Positions 32,516 through 43,743 of a stretch of 64,000 nucleotides of DNA are shown in pieces. This stretch comes from Isoetes taiwanensis (taxonomy: Eukaryota; Streptophyta; Lycopodiopsida; Isoetales; Isoetaceae), in contig JAJEKV010000005.1 in NCBI GenBank assembly GCA_021234155.1, forward strand, positions 24,005,584 through 24,069,583. The letters are read 5' to 3'. The notes under the pieces are model-generated. The model saw only the letters and a program-made list of their open reading frames with translations, was not told where the DNA came from and made no database searches. The translations under genes were made by a program, and so were the position numbers. How positions within the stretch are numbered: position 1 is the first letter of the stretch; every line of letters begins with the position of its first letter.

Positions 32516-33720
32516 AAGGAACACCGGCTCAGGTTCTCAAGGCCAGGGCCGACATCACCAGTGGGTACCCAGAAACCTATTCGGACGTGATCAAGATGAC
32601 AACAACGAGGAAATGATGGTGGAATCAATCAATGCAAGGCTCGTCCAGATGAGGAACCAGATGCATCAGCTGATCCACTAGGCCACCCCATTGATGAATG
32701 CCCAAGAATACACACCTGCACCACCTCCACCTCCACCACTACCTCAGCAAGGCATCGAGGAAGGCCCACAGCCGGAGGGGCAAGACAATCAGGGAAATGT
32801 CAAAGACAGGAAAAAGGAGAAACAGAAGGACTCCAACACCACCTAGCTCCAGTTCATCAGACACTTCAGACAGCCAAGACAGTTCTAGCTCAGAAAGTGA
32901 GTCCGATACCTCACAGGTAAGAGCCAAGGCAAGGAAGGCAGATGACTATCAAAAGAAAGTTGACAGTGCTATGAGCAATGTATGGAAGACTAGGAAGTTG
33001 GGTCAGTTCTCAGGGAAGGACAGGTCAGGTATGGAGGCAGAAGCCTGGCTTGACGAGATGGAGGAGTTTGGCAACTCTTATGGCATGAAGGACAAGGATA
33101 TAGGGAAGGTTGCTACGGCAAACTTGATAGGAGCAACTAGAATCTGGTGGAAAGGCTACGCAAAGTCCAACAAGCTCAAAAGGAACAGTTGCAGATTCAA
33201 AACCTTCAGCAAGGCCTTTTGCAGACATTATGTGCCTAGATCACATACTAGCAATTCTACAGATTGAACCAGGGTACCTTGTCAATAGCAAAGTACACAG
33301 AGGAATTCATGCGACTCAGGCTCCATGTTCCAGGAGTTTCGGAAAGGCAAGCGGTTGAAACTTACATTGAGGGATTGAACAGCAATATCAAAAGGCTAGT
33401 CCGAGCAATCAACCCAAAATCGATGGCGAAGCAGGGATAAAGCCATAAGTTTGGAAGAAGATCCAAAGAACGCCCGGGGAGAAACAAATCGGCCTTCAAA
33501 GGAAAGTCAACGAGGCGTTACCAAGGGCGCACTGCGAGTAAGCAATCAGCCAGCGGACGCCATCGGGAGGCCAGCAAAGAAGGAAGAGCTCGTGGTAAGA
33601 ACTTTGGGGATCGTAAGTCGCGAGAATGCATCGGGGGTAGTGCCCTAAAGCGCCTTCTAGACGATCGGCGAAAGAGAAGAGACGAGGAGTGTATCGAGAA
33701 GAAGCTATGTTTCGTGTGCT
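32516..33720 (+). pseudogene. Chromovirus gag, frameshifted
   Basis: Coding begins after the acceptor-like site with GNTGSGSQGQGRHHQW, then QMRNQMHQLIH, a Pro-rich stretch and a Ser-rich linker. The capsid-like core follows (GQFSGKDRSGMEAEAWLDEM, ATANLIGATRIWWKG, HYVPRSHT). After a one-base loss near 33252 it continues in another frame as LNQGTLSIAKYTEEFMRLRL and GLNSNIKRLVRAINPK. A residual CFVC near 33705 may be the start of a zinc knuckle that is no longer complete. Several frame changes make it non-functional. The domain order is that of a Ty3/gypsy gag. Confidence 0.7.
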
Positions 33721-33853
33721 TCCAAAATGGCACGAACACATGATTGCCCATTCGTCATGCAAAAGCGGCTTTGGCGAGCTTGGGGATTGGGATTCACCAA
33801 CGTAGCGGTGATGAAGACGGCGACCAAAAAGATCGTGCCCGTGGACTTCATAG

Positions 33854-34504
33854 ATGGTGAGTGCCATATCCAGGCAAATATTGAGTCGGGTGATATTGAA
33901 AATCACGGCAAATATTGCGATCGATGGAATCATAGATAGCAACCCAGTCCTCATAGACACAGATAGCTCTCACAACTTTGCCTCTCCTAGGCTGGCTGCC
34001 CTAATGAAGAACAAGGTATTGAAGTCTAAGCCAAGGCCAGTTGCTATGGCAAACGGCGCCATTCGGCACACTAAGGGGAGGAGGATCACATTCGACATAG
34101 ACCTTAGTGGAATTAAGTGGCCGATGGGGGCAGAGGTCATGGAAATTGGAAGGTATGACCTTATAGTAGGAATGGAGTTCCTAAAGCCAGCAAAAGCCAT
34201 GATCGACTGCGACCGTAATGAGATCGCCATGACAGCACTGGACGGCACCAAATTCATAGTGAAAGGTAAGAAGGCAGCTTCTTCTATGCAGTGTATTTCT
34301 TTGAAGCAGCTAAGGAAAAGTATAGAAAGAAATAAGGTGGATTACATTTTGAGGTTAGAGGCAATTGAGCCCAATAAGCAGGATGGAAGCGACCAAAAGG
34401 GGAATCAGTTGCCCAAGCCAGTAGCAAGGCTCATTTCGGAATTCAAGGATGTATTCCCGGATGAAATCCGGCAGCTATCACCTTATAGGGGGTGTGGAGT
34501 GTGA
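33854..34504 (+). pseudogene. Chromovirus aspartic protease and start of RT
   Basis: The active-site segment reads PVLIDTDSSHNFAS, where related elements have D-S-G-A-T-H-N-F, so the glycine of the D-(S/T)-G motif is replaced. The flap side follows with YDLIVGMEFLKPAKAMIDC and the end of the frame, FKDVFPDE, is the usual RT start. A one-base shift near 34490 puts the rest of RT into the next frame. The changed active site and the shift suggest an inactive copy. Confidence 0.7.
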
Positions 34505-36287
34505 GATCACACTAGCCCCAAATGCTAAGCCTACCAGCAAGGCGCCTTATAGGATGAGCACCCCGGAGTTGATTGAGCTCAAGAAGCAGCTCCAGGAATT
34601 GCTTGAGCTTGGTTTTATTAGAGCAAGTGTGTCTCCTTTTGGAGCACCTATACTCTTCGTGAAGAAGAAAGATGGGAGCTTAAGAATGTGCATAGACTAT
34701 CGCCATCTCAACAAGCAGACGATAAAGAATAAGTATGCCTTGCCTAGAGCAGATGATTTGATGGACCAGCTCCAAGGAGCAAAGGTATTCTCTAAAATTG
34801 ACTTAAGGTCGGGATACCATCAAATAAGGATAAAGGAAGAAGATATCCATAAGACCGCCTTCAGAACGCGGTACGGGCACTTTGAGTTTACAGTAATGCC
34901 CTTCGGATTATCGAATGCGCCAGCAACTTTTATGCGCCTCATGAACGACGTCTTCAGGGAGTTCCTAGATGAGTTTGTCATTGTTTTCTTTGACGACATT
35001 CTAGTCTACAGCAAGTCCATTGAAGATCATAGTCAGCATTTGAGAAGAGTGTTGGAAAAGTTGAGGCGGCATCGCTTGTATGGAAAGCTCTCCAAATGCC
35101 ACTTTGCTACCGAAAGAGTGGAGTACTTGGGCCATGTCATATCGGCGGAAGGGATCTCCACCCACCACGCAAAGATTGAAGCATTAGTGGATTGGCCAGC
35201 TCCAAAGAATGTGGCGGAGGTAAGAAGCTTTCTAGGTCTGGCAGGATATTACAGAAAGTTCGTGAAGGACTTCGCTAAGTGGGCGTCCCCTTTGACGGAC
35301 CTCACTAAGAGTGTTAAGGTGAAAGATTGGAGAACACATTGGCTAGAAAATGTTCAAGCTTCATTTGAAAAGCTTAAGAAAGCCTTAACAACAGCACCAG
35401 TGCTAGTTCTGCCGGATCCAGACAAGGACAAGTTAGTAGCAACAGATGCAAGTAAGATAGCGACAGGTGGAGTCCTTATGCAAGAAGGAAGAGTAGTAGC
35501 CTATGATTCCAAGAAGTTGAACGACACCGAGCAGCGCTATCCAACCCATGATCAGGAACTTCTAGCTATTGTGAGAGCTCTTCGTATTTGGAGGCATTGT
35601 TTGCTTGGGAGGAAGTTTCAGTCAGATACTGATCACCAGAGCCTCCAATACATCTTTACCCAACCCCTCCTCAATCTAAGGCAAAGGAGGTGGATGGAAT
35701 TCCTAGAAGAGTATGATTTTGAGATTGCTTATAAGCCAGATAAGTTGAATGTGGTTGCTGATGCTCTTTCTAGAAGACCCCTTGAGACAAGAACACATTG
35801 TAATGCTATATCAACTCTTTCGAGTGGGTATGGCAAGAAAATTGAGGAGACATTACCATTTGATGGTGATTTCAAGGAGGTATGGGAAAGCCTCTCTAAG
35901 GAGGCGAGAACAGATAAGGAACGAGAAGCCTTCAAGCATTATAAGAAGGAAGGCAACTTGTTGTACCATAAGGATAAGTTGTGTGTGCCCGAATCGTCAG
36001 GTATAAGGAAGCTAATTCTTCTTGACACACACAACAGCCCAATAGCAGGGCATGCAGGTTTTATGAAGACCTACTTCAAGATTCGAAGTAGTTATTTCTG
36101 GCCGAGAATGAAGAAGCGGATAGCAAGATATATCCCGGAGTGCCAGTTGTGCCAGCAAACCAAAACGGAGCAGCTTCGAATTCCAGGAGCCTTGGAACCT
36201 CTAGCAGTGCCGAATGCAAAATGGGAAGTGGTAAGCATGGATTTATCACAGGACTTCCCAAAACTCTTCGAGGCAAGGATGCATTAA
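34449..36287 (+). CDS. Chromovirus reverse transcriptase, RNase H and integrase N terminus
   Basis: A 612-codon open stretch holds RT with [10 protein letters not shown] and the catalytic FFDDILVYS. The connection ([19 protein letters not shown]) and RNase H ([18 protein letters not shown], then [10 protein letters not shown]) both keep their acidic residues. The integrase zinc-binding HHCC region follows ([15 protein letters not shown], then CQLCQQ). It should continue into the integrase core. However, one T is missing from the run near 36238-36242, so the frame turns to stop at 36287 while the core continues in the frame starting near 36140. Compared with families A-C it has the standard order, with one RNase H after RT. 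Confidence 0.85.
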   Translation: MYSRMKSGSYHLIGGVECEITLAPNAKPTSKAPYRMSTPELIELKKQLQELLELGFIRASVSPFGAPILFVKKKDGSLRMCIDYRHLNKQTIKNKYALPRADDLMDQLQGAKVFSKIDLRSGYHQIRIKEEDIHKTAFRTRYGHFEFTVMPFGLSNAPATFMRLMNDVFREFLDEFVIVFFDDILVYSKSIEDHSQHLRRVLEKLRRHRLYGKLSKCHFATERVEYLGHVISAEGISTHHAKIEALVDWPAPKNVAEVRSFLGLAGYYRKFVKDFAKWASPLTDLTKSVKVKDWRTHWLENVQASFEKLKKALTTAPVLVLPDPDKDKLVATDASKIATGGVLMQEGRVVAYDSKKLNDTEQRYPTHDQELLAIVRALRIWRHCLLGRKFQSDTDHQSLQYIFTQPLLNLRQRRWMEFLEEYDFEIAYKPDKLNVVADALSRRPLETRTHCNAISTLSSGYGKKIEETLPFDGDFKEVWESLSKEARTDKEREAFKHYKKEGNLLYHKDKLCVPESSGIRKLILLDTHNSPIAGHAGFMKTYFKIRSSYFWPRMKKRIARYIPECQLCQQTKTEQLRIPGALEPLAVPNAKWEVVSMDLSQDFPKLFEARMH

Positions 36288-36643
36288 TGGTCGTAGTAGA
36301 CAAATTATCTAAGATGGCACATTTTGTGCCTTGTAAGACTACGGACACAGCATTAGATACCGCCAAGTTATTTGTAAAGGAGATTTTTAGGCTCCATGGC
36401 ATGCCTCGGGAAATAATTTCGGATAGAGATTCCAAGTTTATGAGTGCTTTTTGGCAGGACCTCTTTAGCACCATTCAGACGAAGCTCTCCATGAGCACAG
36501 CTTATCATCCGCAGACAGATGGTCAGACTCAGCGCACGAATCGAATTATTGAAGACATGCTTAGACGCTTTGTGTGGAATAAGCAGTCCAAGTGGGATGA
36601 GTACATCCACTTGGTGGAATTCGCCTACAATAGTGCCAAGTAG
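36140..36643 (+). pseudogene. Chromovirus integrase core
   Basis: The DDE core is visible: [20 protein letters not shown], then EIISDRDSKFMS and YHPQTDGQTQRTNR with the catalytic Glu position read as Gln (TDGQTQR; TDGQTE in active relatives). It runs to YNSAK and a TAG at 36641-36643, probably from a CAG codon because the homologous sequence continues directly after it (ESSQMSPFMVNYGY). Confidence 0.75.
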
Positions 36644-37387
36644 GAGTCATCTCAGATGTCTCCTTTCATGGTAAATTACGGGTACCAGTGCCTAACCCCG
36701 GACACTTGGCACAATCCTGTGTCAAAGGTTGAAGTGTCCCAGCAGATGCTAGGAGATATGCAGCAGCTGGTGGAAGAAGTGAGGGGTTACCTCCTAGCAG
36801 CAAGAAGTCGGCAGAAGAGTGTAGCCGACAGGCACAGGACCGTAAGGGAGTTCAAAGTAGGCGATAGCGTGTGGTTGAAGATCAAGGTTAAGCAAGCTAA
36901 GCTTCGGATTGGGAGTTGCAAGAAGCTTGCCCCTCGATGGGCTGGTCCGTTCAAGATTTTGGAGAGAGTGGGCTCCCAAGCCTACAAATTGGATCTTCCG
37001 GCCCATCTCAAAGTTCACAAGGTTTTCCACGTAAGTTTATTGAAAAGGCACAATCCTAACCCTGAGGAGGTCTTGGATACTCCAACTTTGTTGGAAATGA
37101 CGGAAGAGCAAGTCGAAATTGTGCCTGAATTACTTCTTGATAAGTCATTCAAGAAGACTAGGAGGTCTCAGTTCCTCCAGTATTTGGTCAAGTGGAAGCA
37201 CTTGCCCGTGGAAGACGCGACATGGGTATTGAAGCAGGATTTGGAGAAGCAATACCCAGAGTTTATGAAGGAGTTTGATGGGCGAGCAGTGTTAAAATTT
37301 GACGGCTTTCATGCTCGTTTTTTGCTATTTTGCCCGTCAAAACGGGCAGAAAATGTTTTTGCCCTGCATATGACGGGCATTAAATAG
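36644..37387 (+). CDS. Chromovirus integrase C terminus with chromodomain
   Basis: This frame follows directly after the nonsense codon. It has the integrase C-terminal module (VGDSVWLKIK, LAPRWAGPFKILERVGSQAY, KVHKVFHVSLLKRH). It then has a chromodomain (RRSQFLQYLVKWKHLPVEDATWV) with the conserved Y-x-V-K-W-K and E-x-A-T-W pattern. Chromodomains direct integration toward marked chromatin in this clade. The last 30 codons read into a foreign AT-rich insert, so the natural C terminus is lost. Confidence 0.82.
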   Translation, partial: ESSQMSPFMVNYGYQCLTPDTWHNPVSKVEVSQQMLGDMQQLVEEVRGYLLAARSRQKSVADRHRTVREFKVGDSVWLKIKVKQAKLRIGSCKKLAPRWAGPFKILERVGSQAYKLDLPAHLKVHKVFHVSLLKRHNPNPEEVLDTPTLLEMTEEQVEIVPELLLDKSFKKTRRSQFLQYLVKWKHLPVEDATWVLKQDLEKQYPEFMKEFDGRAVLKFDGFHARFLLFCPSKRAENVFALHMTGIK

Positions 37388-38154
37388 CTAAATGCCCGTC
37401 ATCGGAAAGACAAGACAAATATTTATACGTCATTTGAAAGGCTAAAAATGTAGATTTGCCTGTCATTTTTACTTATAGTTCATCCATATAATATATTTAA
37501 TGTAATATGGTTTTTGCCTGTATTTTCTACATATATCACCATATATAAAAATACTTACTTAGAAATGCCAATGGTTTCGGTAATGGTTACTATAATGATT
37601 AATATGCGTCGTCAAATTTAACTCGTCGCCAATGCAATTTGCCAACCATTGAGTATATCCAACAAAATTGAACACTTTTTGTATTCTGCTGTATACACGG
37701 TTTTTTTGGCGGGGAAAATTGGGAATTTGGAAATGTTATCATTTAGGTCCTCTGAGTTAGAAAGGGATGTTATCCAGGCAAATCATAGATCAGTGCATGT
37801 TGATCTAGTCAGGTTCTAAAGGTTAAATACCTAAGGGGATATGAAATGTTAATGGTTAACCCCCTAAGGTTATACGATGCAAAGTTATTGAAAGCAAACA
37901 CATTTTAAAGTTAAAAATCCCTTGTGGGATAATTCGTGAAGGGGGAAATACAGTTCAAATAGAAACTTGCTGTTTCCAGCAACAAAAGGGTCGATCGGCC
38001 TACCATGGCGGCCGGATCTTGGCCTGTAAATATTGAAGAAGGATCTAGTGTGTAGGTGGGCTGTGGGTTGATTGATTGCAGGTGTTTTCCGGCAAGATTA
38101 AGCCCTGTTTGGGCTATCGAATGTACAGTCAAACATGCTTCAGTTTTAAGGGGG
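37310..38154. other. Insert with ATGCCCGTCAT foldbacks, then chromovirus 3' leader
   Basis: From about 37310 homology to the element stops. A segment with repeated CCCGTCA/TGACGGG motifs (TTTTGCCCGTCAAAACGGGCA, ATATGACGGGCATTAAATAG, AAATGCCCGTCATC) follows. It is compatible with a small non-autonomous DNA transposon, but I cannot define its ends. From about 37740 the sequence looks like a 3' untranslated leader ending in a purine tract (TTTTAAGGGGGG, 38143-38154). No gene is seen. Confidence 0.4.
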
Positions 38155-39100
38155 GTAGAGACCTAGGGCCATATGTAGTATGCTCCTAGTGTAGATCCCT
38201 TAGTTCCTATTAGTTGCGGCCTGTGCATAGGAACCCACCGGGCTATGGAAGCTATGACGAGACTCAGCACTACACAACGGGGCTAGAGGCAAGATGGAGG
38301 GTGGATCCCTACCGAGTGGGGGCTACGGGAGATCCCATAGTGGGCTAGGCTTATGGTCGGTCACTTCGTGTGGGCCGAGCATGGGTCCGACACCTCCTGG
38401 GGCAATGGTGTCGCCCTGCCTCTCAAGAGTTGCAAGTGTCAGCTTGACTCTTGTTTTGGGGTGTTCAGTCGGGTACGAATCGTGTGTCGCCACGATTCTC
38501 TAGCCGCCTGTGGAGCCTCTAGACCCCGGGAAGGGAAGATGCAACCCTTCCTACCTCGACGGACCAGGGAGATGCAACCTGGAGTAGTCCTGATGGGTGA
38601 TGCCATGGGATTGCGTATCCGGAAGGTTAGAGTCATGTCAGAGCCTGATCTAGCCCATCTGCAAAGTATGCACAGGAGGGGCGGATGGAGTGGTCAACCC
38701 TAGCCATTGTCTTATGTCAGCCCCGCCATTGTTATGACTCGGTCTGCTCTATCTTGAGGCCTATCCAGTCAGTCGACTTCCTTATATGTCGGAGCCACAG
38801 GTAGGAGCTCTCATGTTTTATGGCTTATGATTATGTTCCTTGCACCTATGGATATGTGGATGAGCTACCCTTCGAGGTAGTGTGATGTATTGCTATTGCT
38901 AGTTCTGACGATGTTTATGCTTCCGCTGTGATAGGAGCCCATAGGGGAAGGGCGCGCAAGACACCTTCGTGTCCCCTTCCCGCACTACGGAGATTCCAGA
39001 GTGCGGGATAGACGGAGGGCCCGTGCGGTCGGAGGACCGGATGGGGGATTTCCTACGGAGTGTACGGCTGGGAGCCGTATATTTAGTAGGGAGCGTCACA
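38155..39100 (+). repeat. Chromovirus 3' LTR (approximate left end)
   Basis: The stretch follows a purine tract, is GC-rich like the rest of this element and ends GTAGGGAGCGTCACA, with the CA end expected of an LTR. At 39101 the sequence changes abruptly to the minus-strand C-type LTR, so this is an element boundary. The left end is a guess, since the expected TG is not obvious. No matching 5' LTR was found upstream of 30767, so identity with a partner could not be tested. Confidence 0.5.
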
Positions 39101-41633
39101 GTTCCTGGCAAAACCTTCAACCTCAGTGGTTTAGAACCTCCAGGTTGCTTGAGGCAACCACTCTGAGTGCAAAGATTCCAGAAATAATGCTCAAAAATTC
39201 ACTGAGAACTTGTTTCCCTGAAGGCCAAAAAGTCTGCTTCACAAAATGGTCTGCAATATGCACACTATTCAAGTTTTGGACATGATTTTCACTCCCTAAG
39301 ATGCTCAACACTTCTTTCAACAGACTGCAAAAACTCAGACAGGTCTGACGGGATTAGATAGGCCAAATTTTGATCCCTGACCCAGTCAATTTTAGGTCAA
39401 TATCCCTGGCAGAGAGCTAGAATTTGTAACTCGATGCTGACAAAGAATTTTTTGGACTTACAAACTCTACTCTCCTTAGATTCACCTGCACAACAAGGGC
39501 AGAGTCTTCTTTTTGCAAAAGGGATCCTTATTTTTTTCTTTTGATGATTTCTTGCTAAGATCTGTAAAGTATGAACAGTTCTTAGAGAGGATACTTTTTA
39601 ATGGAGGAATGCACGTGTGTCTAATGTTGTCTTGTTCAACATATCTTGTTTAGCAAGACTAATGCTCAAATGGTTGTTCTTCTATACTCAAGTGCCCGAT
39701 GTCAACTGCAACTGGATCTAACCATGTTGGCTCAAAGTAGCGTTGGACATTGGACTTGACAACGACTCAGCATTTGCTTTCTCTGAAGACATACCAGGTT
39801 GACATATCACCAATATCTGGCAATCGGGATGAAATAATACGCAAGACTCCTAATAACTATTTTCTTTTGGGAATATAACTCAATGTGAAACAAACAGATG
39901 GCAACAAAGGTTGGATTTTCAATTGAATCAAACACTCAGGAGATAATGATACAATATCCCAAGTTCATGGTCTTGGGCACAGAATCAAATAGGTAAACAT
40001 TCAAATAATCCGGAGAATTAAGTCAATAATCCAGATCAGAGGTAAACATTGGAGGTCGGGATCAAGCTCAGGATCATCAAGCCGGTCCTTCTTCAAAGCC
40101 AGGAATCTCTTCTTTGCCTCAAAGCCCTCGAATTTTTCTTCTGTCAAAAAGCCCCTTTTGTAAATGCTCTGTTCTATTGAGTTCTTGATCATTTCCCTTC
40201 GATTCTCTGTCTTTTAGCTTACAATAGGTATTCTTGGCATTAAACATGGTTATCCGGCCGGTTTAAGTCATGATTGAGTGGTTTATTTGGCCGAATTAAA
40301 CAGATCTTGGCGTTTCCGGATTTTAGGGTTCATGAGAGTTCAAGCGAAATATCCCACAGGCTCGATTAGGTTTGGACGACCAAGGTATATAAGGAAAAGA
40401 AAATCCATTATTTATAATTATTGTGTGCAATAATCCACGTGGGATCCGGTACCTCAACCGCCCCACACGCCCGGATGTTCCACGTGGCATGGGGAGACTG
40501 GCTGGGAAAGAAAAATAGGCTTGGGGGTAGATAGGAAATTTTTTGCACCCCTAAGCCCTATGGCACGATTCCCTAGGAAGCAGCTATAATGCCCAAAATA
40601 GAACCTTTTTTTCAAATTTCTTTTTTCTTATGGGAATCTTTTTTTGCATTCTAGAAGATTCTGGAATCTTTTCTTGCAATGGAGCACTTTTGAATTCAGC
40701 TAAAATGAAGCAAAGGAATGGGTGATGTGGCATATGGAAATGATGACAAGGTTAGGTGGGTATGACATGGCAGATGGGGATGATGACGTGTCAGCCAACA
40801 TGAGCTTGAAAATTCTTTCTAGTCAAAATTTTGGATGATGTGTATGATAAGTGTGTGGTGATGAGGTGGCAATGGTGATGTGGCAACAATGGTGATAGTT
40901 TGATGCTTTGATATAGATTTTGATTTGAACATGTGAGTATGACATGACATGGCTAGAATGATGATGTGTATGATGACTTGGCACATGGAGAGGTGTAAAG
41001 TGACTTGGCCCATCAAGTGCTCATTTTACAAGCCAATTTTTTAAGGAGCAACTTTTTAGCATCTCCTAGGGCACACTTGAGTTTTGAGCATTTCTGTTAG
41101 GAATGTTTGCAACTTTCTTTTAACTTTGGCCAAGTTGCATGAGATCTTGACTTTTGAGCAAGATTATGACCAAGTCAAGTGACATTTTGAACTTATGGAT
41201 GATGGCAAGTTGTTGTAAGTGGTGCATAGCAAGTGAGTGTTTTATGGAGGTGTGTTTTGACTAGAAAGAACTTTCAAAGTCAAGTTTGACTTTGAGAGGT
41301 ATTATGGGCAAGGAATCAAAGTTCAATGGTACTTTAGGATGGTGGAGTAAATGGACAAGGGGATCAAAATGCCAAAGATGCCAAGATCACAAGTAGCTAC
41401 ATACCATGGAATGTTCTTCAAGGGGTCCTCTCTCTCTACTTTTCTTCATTCCCTTTGCTTGATTGACCTCTTGTATCTCTTGAGTAACTTGAGTCAATTG
41501 TCCTTCCCTTGTTCTTCAAATTCTTGATGTATGCTAGTGAAGCACTTCCCTATTGTCTTGCAAACCAGATCAAAATGAGAGGATTAGTGCAAAGATGTGC
41601 TTAGCTCTTCCATGCTGCCATAGCATGGCAGCA
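39101..41633 (-). repeat. Family C 3' LTR (minus strand)
   Basis: On the minus strand it begins at 41633 with TGCTGCCAT and its partner arm ATGGCAGCA. The following 150 bases match the LTR beginning at 61893, and the promoter-proximal GGATTCGGTACCTC/CCCCACACGCCCGG stretch matches 62995-63020. Near the far end (39132-39159) are the 6-5-6 hairpin and PBS-like motif. The last dozen or so bases of the LTR are missing where it abuts the chromovirus end at 39100. The visible length is 2533 bases. Confidence 0.8.
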
Positions 41634-42453
41634 TTATGCCAAACTGAAAGAAAAGGCTGGTCTACCAGCCCCTTTGACTTGCTGTTTGTACTTCATGACA
41701 TGACTCCAGCTAGTTGCCAATGTGAGAATATGTTTGGCAACTCAATGACCTGCAAATGGATTTGAAAGTGATAGATCTAGCATTATGAGTGTGTATGTGA
41801 ATGATGCTCTTTTCAGATGAACATGCATGGAAAATAAATCTCTTTAGTAGTGAAGAGCTGCAGGATGGTAATGTGACAGCAGCTTGGGAATTTTATGAGG
41901 ATGTGGAGGGTTTTTAGATGTAATAAGGTCAACTCTTGATCAGATGATAGATGGAAGTAGATATAAGGATGCACTTGCATGTGAAAATAAAGCTTGTTAG
42001 TTTAGATAAGTTGCTGTTGTGGAGGTGATGGCAGCAACTCTAGATGATGAAGTATGATATAATGTGATGAAAGAGATGTATGAGTAGCGTGTTCAGATGC
42101 ACCTGCATGGAGCTATGATTAGTATTAAATTACTCCTTCACTTGATCACAACCTGGACAGTCCTTTTGTCCTTGCAACACTAGAAACTAATTAGCACACA
42201 AGCAATAAACTAAAAAGCAGAACTCAATTTACTAAAACCAACTTAATTTTTTTTGTTTTCTTCATGTTCAAGCTTTTTTGTATTTTGCCTTTTTCTGGTT
42301 TTTATTTTTTCAAATGATACACTAACTAATCCTACCTATATTTTTCCAAAGAAAACTTAGTTGAATAGAAGAAGAAGAGATTTTAATGTGGCAGCATCCT
42401 ATCGGACATGTGACACTTTACAACACACCCAGATGGGTCCTGCCCCCACCACT
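41634..42453 (-). other. Family C 3' untranslated region
   Basis: Non-coding stretch between the end of integrase and the 3' LTR. A GGCTGGT/ACCAGCC hairpin at 41655-41670 stands 21 bases from the LTR start. Family A has a comparable GGCTG/CAGCC hairpin 20 bases from its 3' LTR. It includes purine-rich runs on the coding strand but no gene. Confidence 0.6.
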
Positions 42454-43743
42454 TTACATTGCTGAAGTGGGTCCTTCCCCCACCAACTTTACGTTGCATG
42501 GCCAATACCTTTTCAGGTGCACAATGTTGATAGGGTTCATCAATTCTCTGCCATCAGCAATATCTTTCAGCCAATATGAATCTCTGCCAGCTGTACCAAT
42601 CACTTCAAATGGTCCTTCCCAGAGATTCTCAAATTTGGATGCTATTTCTTCCCTTGCCTTGTTCCACTTCAACACCAACTCTCCTGTTTTCAAAACTCCT
42701 TGCAATTTGTGTGCTGCTTTAAAGGCTGCAATGTCCTTAGCCTTTTTTCTCATGACAGCATTTTCTGATTCATATCTATGCTCCTCAAGCTGCATCAATC
42801 TCACAAACCTTTCTTTTAGAGCCTCATCCATTTCTAAATTAATTTGATAAGCCAGTCTGAGAGATGGAAGTTCTAACTCAATAGGTAATACTGGTTCTAT
42901 CCCATACACCAAACTGAAAGGAGTGTGTTTTGTAGCTGTTTTGATAGTAGTCCTGTATGCCCAAAGTGCATCATGGAGCTTCAAATGCCAATCTTTTTTT
43001 GAGACACTGATGGTCTTCTTGAGAATAGATTTGAGAGTCTTGTTGGTTGATTCTGCTTGGCCATTGCCTTGAGGGTAATACGACGAACTCTTGGTGTGCT
43101 TGACTTTTAGGGTGGCTAGCAGAAGTGCAATTGCATGGTTGATGAACTGGTTGCCTCTGTCAGAGATTATTTTAAAGGGAATGCCAAATCTGGCACAAAT
43201 GTTCTCATGCAGGAATCTTGCAGTGGCTTGAGCATTAGCTTCTCTCAAAGGAATTGCCTCTGCCCATTTGGTAAAATAGTCAGTGGCCACTAATATAAAC
43301 TGGTGTTGAGCTGAGGAAGGTGGATCTATGGGGCCTATAAAATCCAGCCCCCATATTTGGAAAGGTCCAGGAGATGTTATTGCAATAAGGGCAGCTGGTT
43401 GCAGAGTTTTTCTACCAAAGATTTGACATTTATGGCAGCATTTTATAGTGTCATAGCAATCTTTGAAAAGAATGGGCCAAAAATATCCTGACCTCAGAAT
43501 CTTTTTTGCAGTTGTGTCTGCTGCAAAGTGTCCTCCACACACTCCCTCATGACATGCTTCAATTATCATCCTGGCCTCTTCCTCATCCACACATCTCAGC
43601 AAGATCCCCTCCTTGTCAATTTTGCATAAAACACCCTCAATTAGCCTGAACTTTTTGCACTTGTCTTTAAATCTTCTCTCTTGACTGCTACTCAAATTTT
43701 TGGGCAACTCATTGCTCTCAAGATAATTTCTAATGTCAAGTTG
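42454..43743 (-). CDS. Family C integrase (in frame with pol after one TAG)
   Basis: A complete integrase. The zinc-binding HHCC part is ACHEGVCGGHFAADTTAKKI with CCHKC. The DDE core is WGLDFIGPIDPP, KIISDRGNQF and YYPQGNGQAESTNK. The C-terminal domain includes LKTGELVLKWNKAREEIASK and GPFEVIGTAGRDSYWL. There is no chromodomain. The frame is continuous with the upstream pol except for a single TAG at 43744-43746. Family B has Trp at that place, so the stop probably arose by TGG to TAG. Confidence 0.88.
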   Translation of the reverse strand, partial: QLDIRNYLESNELPKNLSSSQERRFKDKCKKFRLIEGVLCKIDKEGILLRCVDEEEARMIIEACHEGVCGGHFAADTTAKKILRSGYFWPILFKDCYDTIKCCHKCQIFGRKTLQPAALIAITSPGPFQIWGLDFIGPIDPPSSAQHQFILVATDYFTKWAEAIPLREANAQATARFLHENICARFGIPFKIISDRGNQFINHAIALLLATLKVKHTKSSSYYPQGNGQAESTNKTLKSILKKTISVSKKDWHLKLHDALWAYRTTIKTATKHTPFSLVYGIEPVLPIELELPSLRLAYQINLEMDEALKERFVRLMQLEEHRYESENAVMRKKAKDIAAFKAAHKLQGVLKTGELVLKWNKAREEIASKFENLWEGPFEVIGTAGRDSYWLKDIADGRELMNPINIVHLKRYWPCNVKLVGEGPTSAM

